A DNA stretch of 64,000 nucleotides, taken from NCBI RefSeq assembly GCF_031877795.1, contig NC_133933.1:3284632-3348631 (forward strand), written 5' to 3'. Made by a program: the position numbers and the translations under genes. This document shows, one piece after another, positions 40,476-54,639 of this stretch (positions within the stretch are counted from its first letter, which is position 1; every line of letters starts with the position of its first letter). The DNA is from Strix aluco (taxonomy: Eukaryota > Chordata > Aves > Strigiformes > Strigidae). Below the pieces are notes generated by a model. The model was not told where the DNA came from, ran no database searches, and was given only the letters and a program-made list of their open reading frames with translations.

Positions 40476-43400
40476 GGACTTTTATAGGGATTCTTTTTTC
40501 AGTTGTGGCCTAAACTTGAAGAAGAAATAATTTCAATTTGTCAAATTGAACAGGGATAATAATAGCCCTGTGTTTTAATTTACTCGTCGTCTGAATATAT
40601 ACTTTTGCTACCGCACCGTCAAAGCCATTTACTTCAGAAGATTTTAGGGCTGACCCATCACAGCTTACTGGTTGTTGATAATGCCACCCTTTTCCCAGAA
40701 AGAAGTGGTTTAATTCACATGCATTCGTAAGAGTTAATCGCTAGAACATTCCTGACTTTGGTAAGTCATGTTCATGGAATAGGTAAGTAATTTCCAATGT
40801 ATCATTTCATACATCGCTTTGCTAATATAACCCATGTGTTTCATATCAGCACCGAAAGGACATTAATCAGTACACACCACTTCTGCCAGACGTATTCTGT
40901 GCAAAGTCCCTGGTTACATCTCAAATGTCAATATGTGGAAAAAGATGAATAATAAAATGCAATAGATATCATTTGTTACACATGCCATTTGTAAGTTCCT
41001 TGTAAAATAGATCCCATAGAAAGAGCTGATGGTAATACAACATTAAAGTTACACAGTTAAGCTCTCAGAGGTAAGAAATGCTGCAGTCAGGCGTATAGTC
41101 GTAATTCTGCCGCCTTGTGCACATGCATTATTATCATACAGACTTTAACTATGGGATCACAGGTTATTTCTCCACTGACACAATATTCTTTCCAAAATGG
41201 AAAAAGCTTGGAAGCTGCACAATGCAGGAGCCATTGATGTCCCTACGAATTCCACCTCACGCCTAGAAAATTTCAGCCAAAATGGGTGCGTGTTTAAGTT
41301 TTTCATGACTTCTGAAAATAGGGATGCTGGAATGGAAAGGACTATAGCTCTAGCATAAGAGGTCACTGTAGCCACCGGTCTAATAAATGCTGAAAGATGT
41401 TCTCGTTAGTGACGCTAATTCTAACTTAATTCATTAGTCATTTGAGGCAGAATTCTTTAAAGTCTGAATTCTCCCTCCCCGTTCCTGGGGGAAGAGGGGG
41501 AAAAAGTGGTGAAAGGAAGAGATTGTGAGGCAAGAAGAAATGAAATGGGATGTCAGGGACAAGGAGGAGCAAGAGGAGGTGCTGGGACAGAAGGAAGGTA
41601 CTGGGGGCTGGAGAGGATACCTGTAATCAAGTAAATAATTAGCCGAAACCACTCTGACGTGTCCTAGAAATCTGTGACTGGTGATTTCAGTCTCTTCAAG
41701 TAACTATTACTTAACTTTTAAAAATATTTTTAAAACCTCTGAACTGAATTTCTCTTGCTTGTAAAATGTAGCCCTTTATTCTTGTCCTGCCTGTGGGGTA
41801 GGAAGAGAACAAATAATTGACTGTCCCCACTAAATTTGGTGTCCTGCAAGATGTCGCCTTCTTTTCCCTCTCCCTACTCTCTAAATCTTCTGACTGGCTA
41901 AAATTTGCTGTTATTCCTGTTGATTTGCTGTTTTCCAAAGGTGTCGAATGGGTGTCTGAACTTTTTTCTGCTGGCTTCTCCCGCTGACCAATGTAACTTT
42001 AAATTCTGATTTAGTCCTCCAAAGTACTTGCGCTCTCTCCTGTCTCGGTATCATGCAGGTTTGGGGTTTTTTTGATTTAAAAAAAAGTCTCTCAAAAACA
42101 CTTTAAAGACTTCTGAATGCTATTGTGCTATGGTAGATGTGTGTAGGGTGAAGACCCTAGTGAATACATTCTCTCAGTCTCCCAGTGAACCGTTAACAAT
42201 GACTCGTTGAACGCATCTTTTCACGCACTTGTTTTGCTACTTTATAATCATTTCACAAAGACCATGTTTTTCCTTGTTTTCTTAGAGGAGCTGTGTTGAG
42301 GATTGTACTCAAAGCCTTGCTTGTATCTGTGTCATCTCTACGTACTGTAGGCCTGTTCTCTTGTAAAGGGTGAAATTTTCATTTGTTCTGTTGCAGATAT
42401 ACAAGGTATTTTTTACTGTCTTATTTGTGTGGTAGGGGTTATAATCAGGTATATAGATCAAGCTAAATGTTCCAAGACTTTCCCCTATCTCTTAAAAATC
42501 AGTAAAATTATGCTTTCTGGTCTCCTGGAGTTCCATACATGTCTTCAGTGAGCACTCTAGAGATAAAAAAAAAAATGGCTCAGCATCCTTCATTTAGCTG
42601 CTTAAGTGCTCTGAAGTTAACATGTGTAGCTGATCTGGATATATTTAGCTATTCCAAATATTTTTTAACATTTTTTTTTTTCATAGTCTGGACTGTGCAC
42701 TTACTGTGTTGCTATTAAGTTCAGCTTTAAGTATCTGATCTCAATTAACCTCCTCTAAAAACTGAAGCAGGAAAGGCCATGTTTAAGCCTTCTAGATGTT
42801 ATCAATAATCAGGAAAAGCATCACAGATGCCCCCTCCTGTTAAGCAGTTTACTATCAATAGCCTGAGAAGGCAAACATGGAAATGTCTCGGACCATTTAG
42901 AAAAAAAGACTGCTACTGTGGGGGGGTTTACGCTGCCAGAAAGCTCAAATATTTGTGGATTACTCAATGTGAGAGCAGATGACTGAGCTGAAATCACAGC
43001 CTCCTGCGTTTAACAGCAGCAGGAAGCATTTTGTTGTGCTACTTCCCTGGGTGCTCTCTAATGACAAAAAAATTGCACATTTCTGTCTGGTGAAATTCAG
43101 TCAGAATCCTTGGTAGCTGGACAGAAATCAGGCTAGACATAGCTGCTTAACATGGTTTGCATTACATACTAGCTGCAGATATTGCCTTGAGGAGAGTATG
43201 CACACAGAATATTTTGTCTTAATTGACTCCAGTCTGTGTCACCAAGAGGTTTCTAATCTTTGTCCTCTAACCTAATATGTTAAAAAGAACATAAGGCGGC
43301 TTTCTTTCATTTATCTTTTCTTATATAGATAAAGAAGAATTTTGAGAAGCAAGTAGAGAAATACAGATTACAAAGTTTAAACTGAAGTAAAAGGGAGTGC

Positions 43401-46400
43401 AAGATCAGTCCAGAGTTGGCTAGTGAAGAGCAACTGGAATTTGGTGGAGCTGCCACTTCTGTAACCTGAAAGATAAATGCAGTTGCTGTTAGGAGCTGCA
43501 GCAGGTTTATATTTGCACACTGGGCAGTTGTGACCGAGTAGCAGATCTTTAGCAGGTCTGCTGCTAAAGAGACCTCTCCAGGCTCTGGTGTGGCAGAATC
43601 TGCATGTAAATTCTTCAGTTCAATTAGAAAGAAAAATGATTGTTCTGTCATTGCTTGGAGATAACTGCTATATGCTGATGCATATTCTGGATTTCAAAAT
43701 GAACATAAAGTCATTATCACTCTGCTTATGCTTAGCATCCTGGGATGGAGTACAGGCATAAACTAAAACCTGGCTTCAAATTGGTCAAGCTTCCAACTTC
43801 ACTCAACATGCTTGTGTTGACCCATGGCCAGTAGTATGTTTTGATAGCATTGGTGAGACTCGTAGTAAATTTTAAACCGTCTTGATAATGTACATGAAGT
43901 ATTCATGTTCCCAGTCCTTGTTACAGCTAAACACCAGGAAGTCATTAAAGCTTCTATCTTTACATGACTTCCATGAGGTAGGAAATCTCAGTTGCTTGGA
44001 AAATGAGAAGATAGAGCACAGAGAAACTAACTTGTGTAGGAACACTGTGGCAGAGCAAAACCCTCATCCTGAATTTCAGCATCTGAATTGTTTTCTGTAG
44101 CTTTTAATCTTTCTAAAAAAAGTGAGCTTAAAAGCCACTTCAGGAGCATGCCAGAGAATACATGGCAATTCAGAGTCCCTCTCTCCATCCAGAAATCATA
44201 TCCTGGATCCAAGTGCATCGTTAGTATTGATGAATTGGCGTTTTACAGTAAAACCCTGTTTAAAGAAAAAAAAGTCTAGTTCTTATTTGTTACAGGAGAT
44301 CAGTGTTGCTCTGAACAGTACTTATCTTGCTCTCTGACTGGCCCTTGGAGCTCTGGCCTACAAGATGGTGAATAACTTCTGGTCTCCCTGGGCCTGCTGT
44401 ATATTCTAATATGGTTGCCATAGCTTTCCGCAACAGCTTGTACAACTCTCCCGTGAGTCTTGTGCATCATGAGATTGGTGGCAAAATTGTTAGGTGACGT
44501 GGAGCTAGAATTAAGAAAAGCATTCTCAAAAAGCTCCTATGAAACTTGCCTGGTTTCATGGTTCATTAGAAACTTTAAACTCCTGCCATGCATGTTGAAA
44601 GATTTGCTTAAGTCAATGCAGTCTTTCGAGTGAACCTCATCAGGCAAAATTGGTGGTTCCACTGAGAATCCAGAAGAATATTACCAGTTTCAAACAGCTT
44701 TTGCTCTGAGATTTCTTTGATTCATTTGTAGCTGACACAGTAGAGCTGTGGAACAACTTGAGACAAAATGCTTAAATGATCTACAAAGCAAAACCACAGA
44801 GTTTTGTGAAGTTATCATTAGAGCTGTGTTGAAAACTAGATGGTTTTTTGAAATGAGAGGGGAAATATGAAACTAAGGTCTGCAAAATTGCCTTACTATG
44901 ATTGCCATCGTAAGAAGCTTAAACCCTGGAAACTTCACCGACTGCTAAGCTTCACCAGAGAACTCAGACTAGCCATCATTAGTACAGCAACATGTACAAC
45001 CTCCCAGTTGAAGCCCTCTTTGCTGAGCTGGACCCAATGTGAAGAAATACATGATAGGTTAGTTCTCATCTCAGAAGGCTGAACAGACACAGGAGATCTT
45101 TTCAAGTCAGCTCGAGGGAGCTTTGTTACCCAAACTTTATGGAAACTCACTCATAATTTTAAGCTGCTTTGAAAATCTTAGCTGCAGGAGTCTGGTAACA
45201 TCCAATAGATAAAATATATTTTAGTGACAGCCTTCTGAAGGTTTTCCATAGATGCTAGCACAGGTACTTCTATATTAGTTTGATTTTACTAATCTGCTTA
45301 AGTACCTCAAAAGCCTGTTTCAGTGTCCATGTGGTCCCACTGAGCCAGTCTTGCCTGACCATTTAGATGTCCGTAGTGAACCACACTTGAAGATTCTGGA
45401 GATGCCTGTGCCCTTCTTTTCCTTTGGAGGAGGCAGTGGGACAGATTGAGAGCTTTCAACAAACCAGAGATAGCTGCCTACAGAGGAGTACTGAAATGTG
45501 AGGCAACTGAATTACATCACCTGTAATACCGGAGAGGCATTTTCAAATGGGTTTACTGCTGGCTTTGGCATTTTTTTTTTCTCTTCTGCAGAAGAAAGTT
45601 ACCTTTTCTGTGGAGAAAGCCCATCATAGCTTGCTGTACCCCCACAGACACGTTTGAAAATGTATTTTACTCTGGGAGTGATTCTTAAACACAAAATGGT
45701 GGCAGCCATCTTCAGTTTGTTTCCTTTTCTTCTCAGAATTGACTGGTGTCACCCCTTTCCTTGAGTGTCTGAAACCAGGAAGATCAGCTTGTGAAAGTTC
45801 CTGCTGTTTTCTGTCTTTGTAAGGGAAACCAGGAAAAGGGAAACTACACCACTTAGGATCCCATTTAGAATCTGGATCCCACAGGATTTAACTCTCATCT
45901 GGCCAATTTCTCCCTTGAATTATTATCCAGGGAAGTAAATCAAGGCGTATCTTGGCTCAGCATATCTTACTCTGTGCTCAGAGTACTCTGTTTCCACCAT
46001 CGCTAGCCATTGCAGAAGCACAACTTCTAAATATAAAGCTCTTTCTGATATCACTAAAGCAAGGGGAACACAGCCTTAAAATCCATATTAAATGAACCTA
46101 ATTTCCTCTGAGATGTTAACGTGCTGCACTGATTTCAAGTTAATCAAAACAGATGTTTTCTAAATGCATCAAACAGGATGTAGAAAATTTGGCTATTTAA
46201 TGCAGATTCAAAGGCAAATTCCTTATAACCACCACGGAAACCATGGCTGTTTGCTAAGTACTGCGAATTGATGCTGTGCTTTTTAAGTGCCACTTGCTGA
46301 CTTCTGCACACTGTTGCCTACACACTGCAGACTTATTTAAAGCTTAGTTACACAGAGGCACTAAAGATAGTTGGCCAAACCTTGTTCTTGGGGACATAAT

Positions 46401-47029
46401 TAATATATCCTGCCAATTTCTTAAATAGTTGCAGGATCAGATCTAGTTCCTGTGTAGGAGCAAGACACTTTTACATATATTATGTTCTATTCTGGAAGCT
46501 TTGCTATTAAATTCAGGCATTTTGCATAAAAGAATGATACAAATGGAATTAAACTGAAGAGTTCATGTCAGTATTTGATGTTAATTGCAGATTTTTTGAA
46601 TCTGTATTTGATCAGACCCATTTCTAACTCTCAAATTCAGTACTACTCAGAACCAGTTGTCTTATTCCTTCTGATTCAAACACGGAGGCAAAAGCAAGTC
46701 TTTTTAGTCCACGATAACCATTTGTTTGTGTGTCTGCTATTGAAGTAGGTGAGTAAGTCCAGTTTAGGCAATAACATTTTAGGTGGGCATTAGTCAGTCT
46801 GAATCCCCCTCTTAAAGTTTCTCCTATATGTGCTAAGGGATCAGGTAGAGAACAGTCTTAAGCAGACAAACAGTCATGGTACTTCAGCATATATTACATC
46901 TGGTCTGCAGTTTTGTCTTTTTGTTGATCTTTTTTGCAGTTTAATGATTCTGACATGACCTAATTGAGTAGAATTTGATCTCTATCAGCACTTTTAAAAA
47001 GAACCAAGGAAAATTGAGGAGTTTGGGGA
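40476..47029. other. Gene-desert sequence, nothing coding recognised
   Basis: Contains a strongly purine-biased strand at 41487-41620 and small homopolymer runs (T run at 42671-42682). Minus-strand frame 43307-43651 (114 codons) has no recognisable domain. A block at about 46330-46620 is AT-rich and repeat-free with some features of conserved noncoding DNA, but this is only an impression. Confidence 0.5.
41487..41620. repeat. Purine-rich low-complexity tract
   Basis: About 134 bp on the plus strand with mainly G and A (ggggaagagggggaaaaag, gaggagcaagaggagg, ggacagaaggaagg). Mixed polypurine, not a clean tandem repeat. Confidence 0.75.
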
Positions 47030-47465
47030 ATTCTGGTTTCGAGAATGGAGACTCCGCAACCTCTGTAGACACCCTATTCTAGTGTTTGACAACTCTCATG
47101 GTATAAAAAGTATTTTTCCTATGGTCAGATGAAGTTTCCTGTGTTTCAGTTTGTGCCTGGTGATTCTTGTCCTGTCACTGGGCACCAGCGCGAAGAGTCT
47201 GACTCGCTCTTCTTGATCCTCTCCCATCAGGTATTTATATTGGATGATAAGATCTCCCTGAACCCTCTCTTTTCTAGGCTGAACAGTCCCAGTTTTCTCT
47301 GTCTCTCCTCATGTGAAAGATGCTCCAGTCCCTTAATCATCTTTGTGGCCCTTCTTTGGACTCGAAGCAGTAAACCTGTCTTTTTTTTTTTTTTTTTTTT
47401 TGTATGCTGGGGAGCCCAGAACTGGCTTCGCCAGTGCTGAGTAGAGGGGGAATGTTCCTGATGAT
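47030..47465 (-). mobile_element. CR1 LINE fragment (end of ORF2, degenerate)
   Basis: Read on the minus strand, it has the order of CR1 ORF2's C-terminal part: stretches like CTGGGGAGCCC, GGCCACAAAGATGATTAA, GGGACTGTTCAGCCTAGAAA, CACTAGAATAGGGTGTC and GAGGTTGCGGAGTCTCCATT. In-frame stops and indels show it is dead, and the plus-strand frame at 47129-47440 is its antisense reading. A 21-base T run (47381-47401) has expanded inside it. CR1 is the dominant LINE of birds, turtles and crocodilians; this copy is truncated at both ends. Confidence 0.88.
47381..47401. repeat. Poly-T run (21 T) inside the CR1 fragment
   Basis: Uninterrupted T tract between 'taaacctgtc' and 'gtatgctggggagccc', where CR1 copies usually read a short tttctt. 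Likely a slippage expansion after insertion. Confidence 0.9.
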
Positions 47466-48403
47466 TTTTTTTTTCCTAATGTTCTCTTCCTTCCATTACA
47501 GTTAAGGTCTTTTGTCCCAAGTCTTCTCTTATACAGATCTGATACTCACTTTCTGTTCTAAGCAGTGTTGCTCTGGGACATCATTAAAAGCTTGGCACTG
47601 CTGAAGCAGGCTTTTTTTTTCCTCTCTTTTTTTTTTTTTAAAGACAGGCCTAATTGTCGGAGTTATTGGAAGGACAGACTATGGAAAGTGATATATTTTC
47701 CTATTGCTGTATTTTATCAAAATGTTGCTCTAAGCAGTATGACAGTATTCAACATTTGTTGAGATCCGTGTAGAATTTCTTTTAGGTAAGATAAATGGAG
47801 AAAACTTCTTATCAGCCATGGAATGAAATCCCTTTAATCTGTGTAGAAAGACTCTTGCATTTGGCACAAGAGGGATTCAGGTCAGTTTTTACAGGGTACA
47901 GGTATGATATAATCAAACATAACTAGTGAGTTTCTGTAAAGTGACTGTTAAAATCCCCTCCAATGGATTTAACCTTTCTTCAGTGAATAGTATACTGTGG
48001 CAGCTGCAGGCTTTTCAGACATCTCAGGACTATGTTGTTTGTGGTGGTTTATGCTCCAGATAACCGACAACTCTTTAAATTCATGACACAGAGACTGTGG
48101 TGAACTTGGTGTCTCTGAGCTTTGTCAATAGGTCTGTAGTCTGGAAGCTTGTACAAGACTCTGGGTCCTGCCTCACCACAGCTACGTAGGAGCTCCAGTC
48201 CTGCTGATGTCAGTGGCAGTTTCTCACCTGAATACTTTTGAAGGTGTGGACTGAAGTCTCCTAAGATCTGTATGTAAGAACCGGTGTTAGTATGAACGCT
48301 GTCCAGCCCAGGTGTAAATGGGAAGTCACGTTCCAGAGCACTATCCTCTACGTTGCCCCTACTTGTTGATTGTCTACTCCTGCACTTGCATGTGCTTGAA
48401 TGA
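47466..48403. other. Noncoding stretch with T-rich tracts
   Basis: T runs at 47466-47474 and around 47610-47639. At about 48150-48260 the phrase 'cctgctgatgtcagtggcagtttctcacctgaat' resembles an ancient amniote repeat containing '(g)tcagtggga'. The minus-strand frame 48049-48450 crosses this and the CR1 tail and is not a gene. Confidence 0.5.
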
Positions 48404-48475
48404 TAGAAGAATTTAGATTGGAAGGGATATCTGGTGGTTGTCTGGTCCAACCTTTAACCTCATCTTTGTAGAGGA
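48404..48475 (-). mobile_element. CR1 LINE 3'-tail fragment
   Basis: Plus-strand 'gatagaagaatttagattggaagggatatctggtgg' and 'tctggtccaacc' are the familiar antisense reading of the CR1 3' end (consensus-like 'ggttggaagggacctctggaggtcatctggtccaacc'). It is a 3'-end piece of a separate insertion from the one at 47.0-47.5 kb, in the same orientation. Confidence 0.8.
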
Positions 48476-51400
48476 AGGAAAATCACTTGTTTAAACTTTC
48501 AGCGATAACCACTTGCAGTTGTTTAACTATGTATGCCTCTGGGCACCCGTATTTAAATGTGCACACTTGCTATATCAGTTCCTTAATGGCAAATTAAGGA
48601 CTAAATGAATGGATTCCAAACCAAACACAAAACAGACCAGACACACATAAAACCAACCATCTACAATGCCTGTATAATCCAGACCACATTTATGAATAAA
48701 TGGATGTGTTCTCTTTGGTGATTTTGATAATATGTTGTACTGAGTAACAAATTCTAATTACGGTTCTTTGATACTCTGTTAGCTGGGGGAGAAAAGCAAC
48801 CTTCCCCTTGCATTTTTTCATGTTTTGTTTTCTGGTTTGTAGTTCATAATCCGAAAGGAGTCTCTGTTTTCTTTGTGGAATCATATGTGTTTTGTGAATT
48901 TGTGGTTAGGAAAATTGAAATGTATTCAAGGAACAGTCATATATTTGACTGGGCAGTTCAAAATAAACACAAACAGCTTTACTTTTGGATGTCTTTTTTT
49001 TTTTTCATTTTTAGTTTTTAAATTCTGTGCAAATGGCTGAGAAGCTGTGAACCTAGTTAAAGTTTATACGGTAATGACTGACCAGCAGACTCTAGAGGCC
49101 AGGAAATTGTTCTCTGTCTTGTGTAGCAGGGAGGCTTATCATTACATGAAAAAGTTAGATTATGTGGAAAAAAATAATTCAAATATTTAAAAAAAAAAAA
49201 CCCGAACCACACTTTCATGCAATATACCTTTGGAATATCTTTTGGAGTATCTTTGGAACTTATTGCTGTTGATCTGTGGTGAAGTTGAAAGAGGTATTAA
49301 GAGTCCGAATCAGCTTTAGTATTCACGTGCATAACAAGAATACTCAGCATGATTATAACAAAAATTAGTAGTGCTTTTTGAAGGGTTGTCATGCTTCATG
49401 CTTTGGGCCTCAAAGCTGACAGGTGGGATTAGCTCTTTACGTCATCTGTGACAGCGTTCCTGTGCCTTCTGATGAGGAATCCAGTGTGGGTGGCTGTCGA
49501 GTCTGGGTGACTGTCTGAGCTTGGGTCTACTCCAGGGTGGCACTTTTTGTCTCTGGAGTGTTGTTTTTAAATCTGAAGTTAAAATCCGGAGTGAAGCAGT
49601 AGGTGGCACTACAGACTCTCTGTTCTTTAGGTAACTTTCCACAGTAATTCTTCCTTGCCAGCTTGTCCTGAACAAGTGTATGTGTTTCCAAAAATAACAA
49701 GGTTGTTTCCAAGTTTTCTTGAAATATATGCACGGCTGGTTAGTCATTCATAATCACTTCTTTGCAAACACTGAGGATATTTCACATAAGAGCAGCACGT
49801 CAGAAATGGGAGTTTTGCAGGAATTCCCAATATTGTGAAAAGGAGTCCCTGAAATGGTTCTTTCTGGCAGCAGGGGTGGTGGGTTTACCTACGTCAGTGA
49901 CTGAGCTGCAGCAGTTTCCCTGCGCTTCTCTCTGAGCCCTTTCTGGGGTTACAGACTGCGGGCACTGTTTGTCCAGGTGAAGAGGATGGGTAGAGGCTTG
50001 CTGGAAGTTGCGCTCGTTGTCTGGGGGGTCCTTGGGTCAGCTGGAGTTGTCTTGCTCCATCCTGCACAGCCAGCCCCTCGTATATGGGGAGACGGTAGAT
50101 GGGAGGAATGGCTGTTGTGAATCGATATCCACTGTCTCGCTGGCTTTTGCCAATACTGTATGTGAAATCAAAATTGGGCCCTTGAGCTTGCGCACCATTA
50201 CTGCCATCTTAACCCTATTTTATTTTACTAGAAGGGCAAGGTTTGATTATACAACAGGTACCTAAGCCAGGACCAGTGCAATGGAGCTGTATATTGTTGA
50301 ATGAGTGGAAAAACTTCTATGGGTTCTTCAAGGGGAATGATGTGGCAGATACAAAGCAGGATATCATTCTTTAAACTGCGTACAGGAGCTTGGTGCCTGT
50401 CTGGCTCTGTGGGACTGGCCTGAAGTGCCTCAGCTAGAAGTAATAAAAAGCTCACAAATAGATGAAGAGACATTAATGGTGTTTAGTAGTAAATATCCTC
50501 TTTCCTAGAGAGTTGTGAGGATAGCCGTCTACATCTAAGGAAGCTATACAACCTCAAATGCCAGGTGTCCTGAGTCCCTCCTGGTCATCCATGCTGCCTT
50601 TACTGATGCAAGGCTGTGAGCAAGGGGCCGGTATTACCGTGGTTTTACTTTTGTGGAGCTGAAGCAGTCAGAGGTGAAGTGACTGGACCCAAGTTACATG
50701 AAAGCTTGTGCCAGAGAACAAACTTAAACCAAGGTTACCTTACATTCTTGCTCTGGCTACACCGATGCCTTTGCTCCCGTCCTGCAGGCTGGAATACTTC
50801 CCATGCTGAAAACTTTACATCCAAACGTGTCGTGGTTTGGATTTGTCGCTACTGAGAACTGTCTGCTGGAGTCTCCCACATGACAAGTTTATACTAAATC
50901 TTTCTATGACTTTGAACTTTGTCCCTTCTTCCTCTCTCCCTTTTCCACCAACCTGTCCCACCCGCCTATCATACCTTGACTCTTGCACCCCGATTCATAA
51001 AACCCGTATTACATCTGTTACTCAGGGAAGTGTATAAGCACCTGCTTTTGGCAGGTGATTAAAAGCAGCTGGTAATAAAGGAATTAGTGGGACATGTGCA
51101 TATGCTTAAAGCTTCAGCACCTGAAGATACTGGCCAGGTATGCTTTCCATATGCTTGTGATCGCTGTTTCCTTTCTATTCACAGGATGCTGGCATAACAG
51201 GGCTCTGAGCTACTTGATACCTGAAGTGAAGCCACAGCATAAATAACAATGTTGATTATTTTAGCTGACTACACTGCTGCAAATGTGATTGCCGTTTTTA
51301 ATTTGATTTCCCTGCCAACCTTTGTTCTTGAAGACAGGGACTGTTTTTCTTTGCTATCCAAGAACCCATGGTGTGAAGGAAGAACAATAAATAAAGATGA

Positions 51401-54400
51401 GAGCAGCACGGGAAAGCTACAGTGCAAGACAGAGCAATGTTCCTGATTTTTTTTTTTTTTCCCCCGCTGCTGAAAAAGCAAGCATTTGATTATGTTTCTC
51501 TTTGTTTAGACTCTGTATTGAGAGATCAGTCTAAGAAAGCCTGAATCAATTAGAAAACAAAGAAATGTTGTCAAAAGCTTGTATAATGAATTTCAGTTTG
51601 GAATAGACCCAGTACAAATTGATTGCTTGCAGCCTGGGTCTACAAGGGGGACAGCCCCTGCCTCTCGGGTGTTTAACTCGGGTCCCTACGCTCACTGTAT
51701 CATCACTGGAGAGCTGGGGGCTCCAGCTCTGGACCGTCTTCAGAGGAACCTCCCCTCCTCTCTCCGTGGACTGCCAGGGAGCCTAGGGAGATTAGCTTCA
51801 ATAAGGTGCTCAACTGCGGTATTTGAAATGCTTCTACTTCTTTCCTCTATGCTAAGAAAAGAGATGAGTTTGTTTAGCTTTTTGGAATGAATTGGGGGGT
51901 TTTAAGCTCTTATTTTTCCACTTTCTAAACTTGTCGTGCAGACTAGAGGCTGCTTAGCTTGTGTGCTGTTGTGCTGTTTCCTTCCAGCGCATCAGTCATG
52001 CTGTTGATCCTAATAAAATAGGAGGTAACTAGGATTGTCTGGCCATGGACAAATGCTGGCTCTCCAGAAGAACATATCCTACTACTGTGTGAATGATTCC
52101 TGGTGGAGAGTTGAGATTTAGGTGCAAAATCAACCACGTACTTACTAAGCAAGAGACAAAAGACAATTACCCCCTGGGTGTGCTTTGGAAGGGAACTTAA
52201 ATTCCTGCAACTGGATTTTGCACATGTGGGTTAAAGTATCTCTCTAAAGGCCACTGTATCATGCAGTGTATATACCATCCCCTCTAGTGTGCTTTCCCTT
52301 TTAGGCTCTAATGTAAATACAGCTGCTGTCACAGGTCAGTACTGCCTGTCAGATCTTTGTTACTGTAAAACTACAGTTGTCCAACATGAGGGTAATGGTC
52401 TCTTTCTTGTTCACGCACTTGTGTGCATGTTCTCTTTCTCTCCCCCTCTCAAAAAGAGGAAAGAAAAAAAAAAGGATTTGGGTGGTCTTAAGCCTATATT
52501 CATATAATTCTAAAGACCAAGAGTCAGAATAGCTAGGAGGCCCTGGGAATCTTTTTAATCTACAGCTGTGCTGTCACAAAGGCGTTGCCTTCCTTGAACT
52601 TACAACTTAAGGGACTTTAAATAGAGGTTTCAGGAACTTCTTGAAAATGTTATTTATTTCTTGACTTTTGTTATGAAAAAGCTTGTTTAGCAAAGACAAC
52701 TGATGCTCTAAAAATGCTGCCCGGAGATGTGTTGGACTGGTGGCTGCTGTGCCTAAAGGTAGCAGATGATAGAGGCTGGGAGCATCTTTGATTTGTTGAA
52801 CTGAATTTTGAGAAAGTGTGGAAAAGAAGGTGCAATGTGATAATGTTGGGTCAGTGAAGCTGGGGCAGGGCAGGCTCGGGACATACGTGGTAATTAGTTT
52901 GCTTTCTCAATTATCAGCTTGGCTAAGGTTACAGTCTGGGGTCAGTTAAGCCAGGAAAAAAAAAAATCAATCCTTTTTAATGCTCTCCTTTTAAAAATAC
53001 ACCCTCCTTCCACCAAAGCTTTTGCACATCTCTAAAGGCAAAGCTGAAACGGAAGACTTCTGACTTTTTTTAAGAAAGTTTATATAAAAAGCAATTTATA
53101 TTCCATGTATTAAAACTACCTAGACAAGAGTTTGTTCAGCATGTGTATCAAAAAAACCCCCATGTTGTAGGGGATTATCCCTAGAAAAAACATTGAAAGC
53201 CTAGGAAATAGGAGATAATGATGTCCTGAAAAAACCCTCTTGACATGGTAATATGAGCAATTGCAGAATCTAAATAATCTTAACTTTGCATAGATGGTCA
53301 CCCTCTATTATGATATTAGAGTTGTTGAACACCTTTAATTCTAAGTGAAGTCAGTGGAAGCTGTGACTATGCAGTACTCCTGAAACTCAGGCTTAAAAAT
53401 GTCTTGTTTGTTCCCCTGTGGTCACTGTTTGTGCCCCAGGAGAGGTTTTAGTACAGTAGCACAGCAGTGAAAACCTGGGGTTACGATGAGGTTATCTCTT
53501 AACCTCTTTGGATTTGTCTCTGTTTAGAGGTTAGGAGAGTTAAAGCTTGCCAGCCTATGGGGAAGGTATTTCATCATGCCCCAGGGTCATTCCCAAGGGG
53601 GTTTGGTAGTTTCTGACCCAGGACACAGATGCATGGCAGTGCAGAATTTAAGGGGACATAAGTTTCTGTGAACAGGTAAGGTGCCTGAATTTTGAAGCAG
53701 GGGTATAAATTTCAGACCTCACATTCATAATCAGATTTTCATAGCACTTAGACCTCAGTAGTTTTTAGAGAAACGATTGTGAGATGATGTTCAAAAGTCT
53801 CCTTCATCCTCTGTGCTGGGCTCTTCTGCAAATCTGACCCCGTGCACACACAGAGGCAGAGCTCAGCACGGCAGCAAGTGGTTTCACAATCCTGTCTTTA
53901 TTTGCTGTGCAATGAGCAAGGAATTTTCTTTTCATTACTACATCATTCATGACCTGATGTGGTGGCTCCAAGAATCACATAACCTTATCCTGCACTCACG
54001 TTAGCATGAATAGTTTAAATCAACATTTCTGTGGGGGGAAATTGTTGTTTGGGAAATGGGGAGCATCCAGTAGGCGTGTCTGTTGGTATGTTTTTCCTGT
54101 GGAGTCTCTCCATGGACTCAAATACCTGTCTAAATACAGTTCCCTAACACTGGCTATGCTGTTTCGTTGGGGTGGGCAGTGAGCTCAGATCACTACCTCA
54201 CGAGATACAGTACCAACCTTATGTTGTGCTGTAGATTTCTTCAGCAGGAGAGCTCTTGTCTACATGTGCAGTGGTACCACTTTCACAAAAGGTGAGATTT
54301 AATTCAAACTAGGCTAAAGGCTTGAGGTTTTTTTTGTTTGTTTTTTTTTTAGTGGCAATGAGGTTCCTAAATATACAAGAAGCTGGGCCTTAGTCTCTGT

Positions 54401-54639
54401 CTCCAATATGGAGCTTCTTACTGCCTCCCTAGCAGCTCTGTAGGACACTAGGATGTTACAAGGAGTGAGGCTGAGAGGAGTAATTTTCATGGTGCAGTGG
54501 TTCGGAAGAGTGGGTTGGTTTTTTTTTTAGTTTTTTTATTTTGTTTTGGTAGAGGAGAAACAGCGTTTGTAAGTGTAGTCTTGTGGAGTCCTCAGTATAC
54601 AGCAGGCATTCTATTTTGGGATATTGAGATGATAAAGAT
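48476..54639. other. Gene-desert sequence, nothing coding recognised
   Basis: Contains poly-A and poly-T runs (for example 49190-49200 and 51449-51461), a GC-richer patch at 51626-51810 open on the plus strand (51579-51890) without recognisable homology, and fragments resembling ancient repeats at about 51024-51112 and 53330-53400 ('aagtgaagtcagtggaagctgtgactatgcag'). Confidence 0.5.

Noticed and set aside
47129-47440. 103-codon plus-strand open frame
   Set aside because: Antisense reading of a CR1 fragment with a poly-T run translated as polyphenylalanine.
48049-48450. 133-codon minus-strand open frame
   Set aside because: Covers a CR1 3' tail and possible older repeat; no domain.
51579-51890. 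GC-richer plus-strand frame of 103 codons
   Set aside because: No recognisable domain; likely a chance frame or an old repeat.
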